This document shows positions 56,453 to 64,000 of a stretch of DNA of 64,000 bases, piece by piece. The stretch is from assembly GCA_030015575.1 (NCBI GenBank), contig JASDDO010000026.1:455677096-455741095 (forward strand), written 5' to 3'. Below the pieces are notes generated by a model that worked only from the letters and a program-made list of their open reading frames with translations, was not told the DNA's origin and ran no database searches. A program made the position numbers and the translations under genes. The DNA comes from Agapanthus africanus (taxonomy: Eukaryota > Streptophyta > Magnoliopsida > Asparagales > Amaryllidaceae). How positions within the stretch are numbered: position 1 is the first letter of the stretch; each line of letters begins with the position of its first letter.

Positions 56453-59400
56453 ATGACTGGACTAAAACTATTACTCGAAAAGAATATACTAACCGGGCAG
56501 AACTATAAAGACTGGCTAAGAAACGTCAATATTGCGCTGACTTATGACAAAGTTGCATATGTTACCACCGCTGTTCCTCCCCTTATCCCGGGACCAGATT
56601 CCTCAGTTGCGGACAAGGAAGTTCGTAAAACCTGGGATCTAGATTGTGAGCGAGCTAAGTGTATCGTGCTGGCGTCCATGAATAATGAACTCCAGAAGCA
56701 GCACGAGAGTATGGATATTGCATCCATATTCCTCCATTGCAAGGAATTGTATGGTGAACACTCCCGTATCGCGAGGTACGAAACCTCAAAGAAACTCTTC
56801 CAGATGAGGTTAGCTCCAGGATCGCCTGTTGGAGAGCACGTCCTCAAAATGATCACCCTCATTGAGGAACTCGCAAACCTGGGATGCGTGCTAGAGAACG
56901 ATTTGTATATCGACTTGATTTTGCAGTCCCTTCCCCACACCTTCTCTCAGTTCGTGCTGAACTTCAACATGCACGAAATGGAAGCGGATCTTCCAAAGCT
57001 CCTCAACATGTTGAGGGTAGCAGAGACCTCCTTGAAAAGGGAGAAGACCCCCGTTCTGTATGTTGGCCAATCATCTTCTTCCAAAACTAAAGCGAAAGCT
57101 AAAGGGAAGAAGAAGATGAAAGCCACCAAACCGAAGGGTGGGGTCAAGAAGGTGCAGGGAACGAACAAGGCAGGAAGGGTGAAGGCAGAAAAGAACGAGT
57201 GTTTCTATTGTCACAAGCAGGGGCACTGGAAGAAGGATTGTCAGGCCTTCAAAGCCAAGGAAATGAAGCAAGTTGTTGCTTCTACTTCAGGTGTGTTCGT
57301 AATCGAAAATTGTCTTTCAGTAAACTCTACTTCATGGGTACTTGATACCGGTTCTGGTTCTCACATCTGTAATTCTTTGCAGGATCTGAGAAATAGTAGA
57401 GTACTGGGGGCAGGTGATATGACTCTCCGGATGGGCAATGGAATGCATGTAGATGCAGTTGCAATAGGGGAATATCACCTAGGGTTGAATAGTGAAAACA
57501 TTTTGGTATTGTATAACTGTTTTTGTATTCCCAGTATGTTGTGTAATATTATATCAGTATCTTTATTGTCTAATAAAGGATATAATTTTGTGCTTGAAAG
57601 AAATGTCATGAACATTATCCTAAATCAAGAACTGATTGGGTTTGGCACACTGGAAAACGGAATATACATACTTAATCAACCACAAATTTTCAATATTCAA
57701 AACACGCGTAAAAGAAAGGCTCCAGATTCAAATCAAGCCTTCCTATGGCATTGTAGACTTGGTCATATAAATGAAACAAGGTTGACTAAGTTACATAAAG
57801 ATGGATATCTAGATTCGTTTGAATATTCATCATATGCAACTTGTCAATCATGTATCAAAGGAAAAATGACCAAATCTCCGTTCACCGGACATGGAGAAAG
57901 AGCCACCGAACTCTTGGGACTAGTACACAGTGATGTATGTGGTCCGATGTCTATACATGCACGAAGTGGTCACTCCTACTTCATCACTTTTACTGATGAC
58001 TTCTCTAGGTATGGACATGTGTTCTTAATAAAGCATAAATCCGAGGCTTTTGAGAAGTTTAAGGAGTATAAAAATGAAGTAGAGAAACAAACTGGTAAAA
58101 GCATCAAGACACTTCGATCTGATCGAGGTGGAGAATACTTAAGTACCAGTTTCCTTGAATACTTGAAAGCAAATGGAATACTCTCTCAGCTTACTCCTCC
58201 TTATACACCTCAGCATAATGGTGTATCAGAAAGAAGGAATTGCACGCTATTAGATATGGTGCGATCAATGATGAGTAGTGCTGAGTTACCACTTTCCTTC
58301 TGGGGATTTGCTCTAGAATCAGCCGCATATCTATTAAATAGAGTTCCAACTAAGTCTGTACCTACCACTCCATATGAAATGTGGTGTGGGAAGAGACCAT
58401 ATCTTAAGTATATCAAGATATGGGGGTGTCCGGTATATGTCAAAAAGCATAATCCGGACAAGCTCGAGGCACGATCGGTTTTGTGCAAGTTTGTAGGATA
58501 CCCCAAGCATTCAAGGGGGTACATGGTCTACCACACTGAAGAACAAAAGGTGTTTGTCGCTCGTCACATTGTCTTCTTAGAAAGCGAATTTCTTGCAAAA
58601 GAAATTAGTGGGAGCGCGGTAGAACTGGAAGAAATTCCAGAACCTCAAACTGCAACCGAGGACTTAGAAGAATCTCAGATTTCAATAGAACATGACGTAC
58701 CAACGCCACTCCGCAGATCTAGTAGGCTTTCTCATCCTCCTGAAAGATACTATGATTTCCTTCTTGATGGGGATCGAGAGGATTGCATCATCGATGATGA
58801 TGAGCCTACTAGTTTTCAGCAGGCTATCACAAGTAGCGACTCAGTAAAGTGGCTGGATGCCATGAGATCCGAAATGGAATCCATGTATACCAATAAAGTA
58901 TGGACTTTAGAAGTTGCTCCTCCTGGGGTAAAACCAGTTGGGTGCAAATGGATCTTCAAAAAGAAGATTGGTACATTTGGACAAGTGGAAACGTACAAAG
59001 CTAGACTAGTAGCAAAAGGTTTTCGTCAAAGACCAGGATTGGACTACGATGAAACTTTTTCACCAGTAGCTATGATTAAATCCATTCGGATCATGCTTGC
59101 CATTGCTGCCTTCCATGACTATGAAATCTGGCAAATGGATGTAAAAACAGCTTTTCTAAATGGACATCTAGAAGAGAGTGTTTACATGGATCAACCAGAA
59201 GGTTTCTTAGACAGTGGGAGCAGCGGAAGAGTGTGCAAATTGCTTAAATCCATTTATGGGTTAAAGCAAGCATCGCGGAGTTGGAACATCTGTTTTGATG
59301 AAACAGTCAAGGAATTTGACTTTATCAAAAATATAGATGAACCATGTGTTTATAGGAAGATTGTGGAAGGAGCAGTAGTCTTCCTCGTTTTGTACGTCAA

Positions 59401-60382
59401 CGACATACTACTGATAGGGAATGATATCCCTATACTACAATCAGTAAAGCTCTTCTTGTCACAGAAATTCTCTATGAAAGACTTGGGAGATGCATCATAC
59501 ATTCTGGGCATTAAGATCTATCGAGATAGATCTAATAGGATATTGGGACTTTCACAGTCCAGGTATATAGACACTATACTAAAGAGATTTAGTATGGAAG
59601 ATTCCAAGCGCGGCAATATGCCCGCTTGTCACGGAATCACCCTCTCAAAAGAGATGTCTCCAAAGACTGATGAAGAGAGGGCTCGCATGGGCACTATACC
59701 CTACGCTTCGGCGGTAGGATCAATAATGTATGCGATGTTATGTACCAGACCAGATGTAGCTTACGCACTTAGTGTGGTAAGCAGGTATCAATCGGACCCA
59801 GGTGAGAAGCATTGGATAGCGGTGAAGAACATTCTCAAGTATCTGAGAAGGACTAAGGAGATGTTCTTGATTTACGGCAATAAGGACCTCCAGGTAGAGG
59901 CTTTTACCGACTCCGGCTTCCAAAGTGACAAGGATGATTCTAAATCTATTTCGGGTTTTGTGTTTACCCTCAATGGAGGGGCGGTAAGTTGGAAGAGTTC
60001 CAAACAAGATACCGTCGCAGACTCAAATATGGAGGCTGAGTATATAGCTGCTAGTGAAGCCGCAAAAGAGGCTGTCTGGATAAGGAAGTTCATTTCTGAA
60101 CTTCAGGTGGTTCCGTCCATTGCCAATCCAATACCGTTGTATTGCGATAACAATGGCGCTGTAGCTTTAGCGAAGGAACCAAGGTCCCATCAGAAATCCA
60201 GGCATATCTTAAGGCGTTTTCACCTGATCAGGGAGATCGTGGATCGTCGGGAGATCGAGATACGGAGAGTAGATACAAAAGACAACACGGCAGATCCATT
60301 CACCAAGGCCATTCCTCAAGTACAGTTCGAGAGGCATTTTGAGATGTTGGGCATGCGGTACGCAAGCAACTGGATCTGGTAG
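56453..60382 (+). CDS. Copia GAG-POL polyprotein of E6, full length, RT box YVND (1309 aa)
   Basis: Uninterrupted frame. I start it at the ATG of MTGLKLLL (56453), which matches E5; the in-frame ATG at 56414 lies in the leader's pyrimidine tract. Same domain order and nearly the same numbering as E5: CCHC knuckle 250-263, protease DTGS 298-301, integrase zinc site and D-D-35-E, RT with DVKTAFLNG, and RNase H with TDSGF, MEAEY and CDNNGA. The RT catalytic box, YVDD in E5, reads YVND: the codon at 59399-59401 is AAC instead of GAC (residue 983). Family knowledge: both Asp residues of this box bind the catalytic metal, so RT is probably dead. SERRNC replaces SERRNR just after the integrase Glu. 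The frame ends about 50 nt before the LTR, earlier than in E5, with NWIW instead of NNWP. It may have been mobilised in trans or mutated after insertion. Confidence 0.96.
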   Translation: MTGLKLLLEKNILTGQNYKDWLRNVNIALTYDKVAYVTTAVPPLIPGPDSSVADKEVRKTWDLDCERAKCIVLASMNNELQKQHESMDIASIFLHCKELYGEHSRIARYETSKKLFQMRLAPGSPVGEHVLKMITLIEELANLGCVLENDLYIDLILQSLPHTFSQFVLNFNMHEMEADLPKLLNMLRVAETSLKREKTPVLYVGQSSSSKTKAKAKGKKKMKATKPKGGVKKVQGTNKAGRVKAEKNECFYCHKQGHWKKDCQAFKAKEMKQVVASTSGVFVIENCLSVNSTSWVLDTGSGSHICNSLQDLRNSRVLGAGDMTLRMGNGMHVDAVAIGEYHLGLNSENILVLYNCFCIPSMLCNIISVSLLSNKGYNFVLERNVMNIILNQELIGFGTLENGIYILNQPQIFNIQNTRKRKAPDSNQAFLWHCRLGHINETRLTKLHKDGYLDSFEYSSYATCQSCIKGKMTKSPFTGHGERATELLGLVHSDVCGPMSIHARSGHSYFITFTDDFSRYGHVFLIKHKSEAFEKFKEYKNEVEKQTGKSIKTLRSDRGGEYLSTSFLEYLKANGILSQLTPPYTPQHNGVSERRNCTLLDMVRSMMSSAELPLSFWGFALESAAYLLNRVPTKSVPTTPYEMWCGKRPYLKYIKIWGCPVYVKKHNPDKLEARSVLCKFVGYPKHSRGYMVYHTEEQKVFVARHIVFLESEFLAKEISGSAVELEEIPEPQTATEDLEESQISIEHDVPTPLRRSSRLSHPPERYYDFLLDGDREDCIIDDDEPTSFQQAITSSDSVKWLDAMRSEMESMYTNKVWTLEVAPPGVKPVGCKWIFKKKIGTFGQVETYKARLVAKGFRQRPGLDYDETFSPVAMIKSIRIMLAIAAFHDYEIWQMDVKTAFLNGHLEESVYMDQPEGFLDSGSSGRVCKLLKSIYGLKQASRSWNICFDETVKEFDFIKNIDEPCVYRKIVEGAVVFLVLYVNDILLIGNDIPILQSVKLFLSQKFSMKDLGDASYILGIKIYRDRSNRILGLSQSRYIDTILKRFSMEDSKRGNMPACHGITLSKEMSPKTDEERARMGTIPYASAVGSIMYAMLCTRPDVAYALSVVSRYQSDPGEKHWIAVKNILKYLRRTKEMFLIYGNKDLQVEAFTDSGFQSDKDDSKSISGFVFTLNGGAVSWKSSKQDTVADSNMEAEYIAASEAAKEAVWIRKFISELQVVPSIANPIPLYCDNNGAVALAKEPRSHQKSRHILRRFHLIREIVDRREIEIRRVDTKDNTADPFTKAIPQVQFERHFEMLGMRYASNWIW

Positions 60383-60421
60383 AGACAGTGGGTACTCATT
60401 GCGCCAATTATAGGCCTTAGT

Positions 60422-60434
60422 GCAAGTGGGAGAT
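60422..60434 (+). promoter_or_regulatory. Polypurine tract of E6
   Basis: GCAAGTGGGAGAT directly before the 3' LTR, about 40 nt after the stop codon. Confidence 0.92.
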
Positions 60435-62365
60435 TGTTGGATATATATGCCCTAGAGGCCTACATTGTATAGGATGCTTGGGATATGTATGTACATGACA
60501 GTCTTGCTTGATATGATAGTACGCTATTTGGTTTGACTTTGTCTTAACGTATAATATATTTTACTTGGTATTTATATATATATATGTTGATAAAGCCCAT
60601 AGGGTGTTTGTCTGACTACCGGCGTTGTGATGGCAGTCATACTAGTGGGAGCTGGATAGTCAATAGGCACACCCTTAGATGTCCCTGGTCGCAGGAGTAT
60701 CGAGATTGGGCATCGATACTCCGGAGTAGACTAGTGTATACATATCTAGACCCTGACAAGGGGCGATGGATTTGTCCCGCAACCATTGGTGGAGTTCACC
60801 TAAGATTGTATACAGATGCTCACTGGGTGTGAGTACACCGGACAGGACTCGCCGAGAACTGACTGGATGGTATTATACCTAACGTCAGATAGCAGTTCTC
60901 AGGTGACATGTGTGCAGGTAGTCCGTTGACTTAAGGTCATCATTTGTCTCGTGTGAGTTCCCACTGTGCTTTGATTGTTACCCTACCACGGCTCAAAGGA
61001 GTCGTGCAAACAGGTTTCAGTTGGGCACAGTCCCGAGCCACGTGGAGGCAGTGAGCGACTGTTAGGGATTCGTCTCTCCCGGTATAGGGAGTTGATATCG
61101 CACAGTGGTCGTTTGGTCATTACCATAAGTCCCTGGCCAGGGCTGATTGAGAATTACTGATAGGTTGATCAGTAGATTCTCGGATGGTGATGAAGCCATA
61201 CCGACACGACTTGTACGGTTATTAGGGGTCTGACGTCCACCACCTCCCTAGACCATACATGCGATACTCTTAGACGAACAGACCGGACTGTGCGGATATT
61301 GTCACAGACAGGCTCAGTAGGATTTCAGATGGGTTACCTCATCAGCTTTCTTATCGACAACTACCTGGGGACCGTTACGTACAGCTAGTGTCGCTTGCGG
61401 TCTGTGGTTAAACCCACTGCCAGCGTAGTAGTCGAGTCTTTAGAGTCCCACACAGAGATTTCCCAAACCCAGGCGAAAAGATATAGAGGTCGTATGGTTT
61501 TACGACAAAGGTTCGGACGCATACGTGTTTTATCGCACGTGCGACATTCGGACAGTTTTTACTAGCCGGCTTTGGTTTAAGCCAGATTCTAGTATCAGGT
61601 TATTGGATTTATACAGTCTAAAGTTTTTCCGTGTTTTCACGGATGAGAGGGGCGTTCTCGTAATTTTCCGAGAAGCTTCTAGAAGGAAGTGACATAAAGA
61701 GAGAGGTGGCATTTTCATTTAATGAATAAGTGACTCATTGTGAATGATTCATCACATCATTAATGCATTATTAAATGCTTAATGACTCATGTAATGAATC
61801 ACCCACTTGCATTAATGAAACATGATGAATATTCACTTATTATTCATTTATCTTTTATTTCATTATGTTTCATATATATCAAGTGAGAAACATTTATTCA
61901 TAGAATAATTCATTATCATCTTCTCACTCTCTCTCTTCAAGCTCTCTCTCCTTCACCAAAGCCTAATCCTACCCCTCATGAGTTGAGAACAAGGATTAGG
62001 AAAGACTAATTACTCCATAACCTATCTCTACATCATCTTAGCAACTCTATTTAGCAACTAGAGAAACTAAGTAACCTCAAGTTTAGAGGTTATAGCTTGG
62101 ATTAGGGTTCTCGGGTGGATCATCTATCACGGGAGAAAGCCGAAGAGGACGTGGAGATCCAAAGAGGCCGTAGACAACATCAAGACGAAGGACTAGAACC
62201 GTTTGGTATAATTCCTTCGCATAGTAGATTAAAACTCTAAAGCTTTCGTTTAAAACTTGTATAGCAAACGATTCGTACGGTTAATCGATGTTTGATCATA
62301 GAACTTAATTGTTATTCATATTTCCGCCTCCCCACAAGTATTGGGGTGTTGAACATCGACTTACA
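60435..62365 (+). repeat. 3' LTR of E6 (1931 bp)
   Basis: Near-identical to 52510-54438. Palindrome at 61131-61142 and stem-loop at 61149-61181. Confidence 0.97.
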
Positions 62366-62672
62366 CCTATGGTTTGGAAGAAGACTATCCAATTAGCATA
62401 ATAGGTGTACTGTCCTAATCCAAGGAACACTTGCAACATGAGAGAAGGTAAAAAGGAAAAGACAACTGAATAGTCCTATTCGTTTTCTCCAGAATCGGAA
62501 ACCATCCTCGAATAAATTCCTTCGAGTTCGTATATAACCATACGATGGTTTTATCCAATGGAAGTGGACGTTCGTAGTAATACGGGGTGTTCTGGAGAAA
62601 AAGGGTAAAAGCAGGAGTGGCAATGAGGTATGAGACTCTGACAATCCAAAAGCCAGTGTTTAAGAAGGTTCG
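62366..62672 (-). pseudogene. gag relic of H2, part after E6
   Basis: 62366-62370 is the CCTAT duplication, then the rest of the second gag block ('ggtttggaagaagactatcc' to 'caatccaaaagccagtg'). It stops at about 62672, where the plus-oriented frame F begins; both sides share a short 'gattgg'. The leader and 5' LTR of H2 are not present. Confidence 0.75.
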
Positions 62673-64000
62673 ATTGGGTCCGGTACTCTAAATAACGGCA
62701 TATATGTGTTAAACCAACTCCAAATTTTCAATGTCCAGAACACACTAAAAAGAAAGTCTCCAGATTTAAATAAAGCTTTCTTATGGCATTTTAGACTGGG
62801 TCACATCAATGAGAGAAGGTTGACTAAGTTGCATAGAGAAGGATATTTGGACTCGTTCGAATATCAAACTTATGACACTTGTCAATCTTGTCTCAAAGGA
62901 AAGATGACAAAGACTCCATTTACTGGACAAGGAGTAAGAGCGAGCGAGCTCTTAGGACTCATACACAGCGATATATGCGGTCCAATGTCTACACATGCGA
63001 GAGGTGGTTTTTCCTATTTCATTACTTTCACGGATGATTACTCAAGATACGGATTCATTTATCTGATGAAACATAAATCCGAGGCTTTTGAGAAATTGCA
63101 AGAGTATAAGAATGAAGTAGAAAACCAAACCGGTAAAAGTATTAAGACACTAAGATCTGATCGAGGTGGAGAATACTTAAGTGCCGAGTTCCTAGGTTAC
63201 CTAAAAGAGAAAGGAATTCTCTCTCAGCTTACTCCTCCATACACTCCACAGCATAACGGTGTATCGGAGAGACGGAATCGAACCCTATTGGATATGGTAC
63301 GATCCATGATGAGTAATGCTGAGTTACCGCGATCTTTCTGGGGTTATGCGCTAGAATCAGCGGCATATCTTTTGAACAGGGCTCCTACCAAGACTGTGCC
63401 TACCACTCCATATCAGATGTGGACTGGGAAGAAACCCCATCTTCAACATATAAAGATTTGGGGATGTCCAGCTTTTGTTAAAAAGCAGCATGTGGACAAG
63501 CTCGAGGCACGATCAGTAAAATGTATGTTTGTGGGATATCCAAAGAACTCCAAGGGATATTATTTCTATTACGCAGAGGAACAAAAGGTTTTTGTCTCTC
63601 GTAATGCCCATTTTCTGGAAAATCAGTTTTTAGAAAAGGAAATAAGTGGGAGCGAAATAGAACTGGAAGAAATTCCAGAACCACAAACTGCTACTGAAAG
63701 TTTGGTAGAACCAGGAGTTCAAGAAGAACAGGACATTCCCGCACCTCTCCGCAGGAGTAGTAGACCGTCTCATCCGCCTGAGAGATACTACGGTTTTCTC
63801 ATAGATGGGGATAGAGAGGATTGCATCATAGATGATGATGAACCTACTGACTTCCAGCAGGCCATCCAGAGCGGCGACTCGGTACGATGGCTAGATGCAA
63901 TGCGGACCGAAATGGAGTCCATGTACACCAACAAAGTATGGACTTTGGACTTTGCTCCAGATGGGGTAAAACCCATAGGATGCAAATGGATCTTCAAGAA
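62673..64000 (+). CDS. Copia polyprotein fragment F, protease end to RT start (442 codons, runs off right edge)
   Basis: Open frame without stop from 62673 to the window end, lacking its own start codon at the left break. It aligns with E6 from the segment IGFGTLENG onward. Visible: integrase zinc site (HFRLGH, CQSC), integrase D in IHSDICGP, D in LRSDRGGEY and E in NGVSERRN with 35 residues between the last two, the linker LRRSSRPSHPPERYYGF, and the RT start TNKVWTLD and GCKWIFK. It differs from both E5 and E6, so it is a third copy. All integrase residues are intact. Gag and protease are missing on the left; the rest of RT and RNase H should lie beyond the window. Confidence 0.9.
   Translation, partial: MGSGTLNNGIYVLNQLQIFNVQNTLKRKSPDLNKAFLWHFRLGHINERRLTKLHREGYLDSFEYQTYDTCQSCLKGKMTKTPFTGQGVRASELLGLIHSDICGPMSTHARGGFSYFITFTDDYSRYGFIYLMKHKSEAFEKLQEYKNEVENQTGKSIKTLRSDRGGEYLSAEFLGYLKEKGILSQLTPPYTPQHNGVSERRNRTLLDMVRSMMSNAELPRSFWGYALESAAYLLNRAPTKTVPTTPYQMWTGKKPHLQHIKIWGCPAFVKKQHVDKLEARSVKCMFVGYPKNSKGYYFYYAEEQKVFVSRNAHFLENQFLEKEISGSEIELEEIPEPQTATESLVEPGVQEEQDIPAPLRRSSRPSHPPERYYGFLIDGDREDCIIDDDEPTDFQQAIQSGDSVRWLDAMRTEMESMYTNKVWTLDFAPDGVKPIGCKWIFK

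Larger units (their letters stand above)
52510..62365 (+). mobile_element. Complete Ty1/copia element E6 (9.9 kb)
   Basis: LTRs 52510-54438 and 60435-62365, perfect duplications CCTAT (52505-52509 and 62366-62370), PBS, leader, full-length polyprotein and PPT. By eye the LTRs differ at about four substitutions plus one TA unit, so insertion was recent. It sits in the gag relic of H2. The reading frame is intact but the RT box is altered (see CDS). Confidence 0.97.

Overview
This 64 kb window is plant nuclear DNA made almost entirely of LTR retrotransposons. I found no host gene, rRNA, tRNA or CRISPR array. The plant assignment rests on primer binding sites complementary to initiator tRNA-Met (TGGTATCAGAGC type), intact Ty1/copia polyproteins in the order GAG-PR-IN-RT-RNaseH, and nested elements that can be peeled apart by their 5-bp target-site duplications. 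I cannot name the species.

Layout. (Y) 1-2090, minus: start of a copia polyprotein with most of gag missing, plus its leader; it continues left of the window. (X) 2091-17115, plus: copia remnant (partial 5' LTR, last 90 codons of RNase H, 3' LTR). Its 3' LTR is split by an 11.8 kb Ty3/gypsy-type element at 3555-15354 (minus) that has two 4.18 kb LTRs but no polyprotein (LARD-like). (Q) 17116-20103, plus: truncated copia LTR, PBS and leader. (P) 20104-27675, plus: decayed copia element with a 2171 bp LTR and no 3' LTR. (L) 27676-32892, minus: copia LTR split by a 3065 bp solo LTR (27992-31056, duplication ACGTG). (H1) 32893-37710, minus: decayed copia interior. (M) a minus LTR in two parts (37711-38024 and 48600-49428), split by E5. 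(E5) 38025-48599, minus: complete young copia element with an intact 1308-residue polyprotein, duplication CCGTG. (H2) 49429-52509 plus 62366-62672, minus: second decayed interior, split by E6. (E6) 52510-62365, plus: complete young copia element with a 1309-residue polyprotein, duplication CCTAT. (F) 62673-64000, plus: open copia polyprotein fragment running off the right edge. L-H1-M-H2 is an LTR-interior-LTR-interior series in one orientation, facing P head-on.

How the parts work together. E5 looks autonomous. E6 has an intact frame, but its reverse transcriptase box reads YVND instead of YVDD. P, H1 and H2 share the same decay and the same gag tandem duplication, so they look like a family that multiplied in trans. 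The most unusual signals are RNA-like structures in the non-coding parts. (1) A long foldback starts about 120-165 nt downstream of the PBS in every element that keeps this region, including the gypsy LARD, although the sequences differ. (2) Three stem-loops lie upstream of gag; their loops are the same within an element but differ between elements, and their stems carry compensatory changes. (3) A palindrome plus stem-loop with compensatory changes sits in the middle of every copia LTR. Identities, ages and alignments here are by eye.
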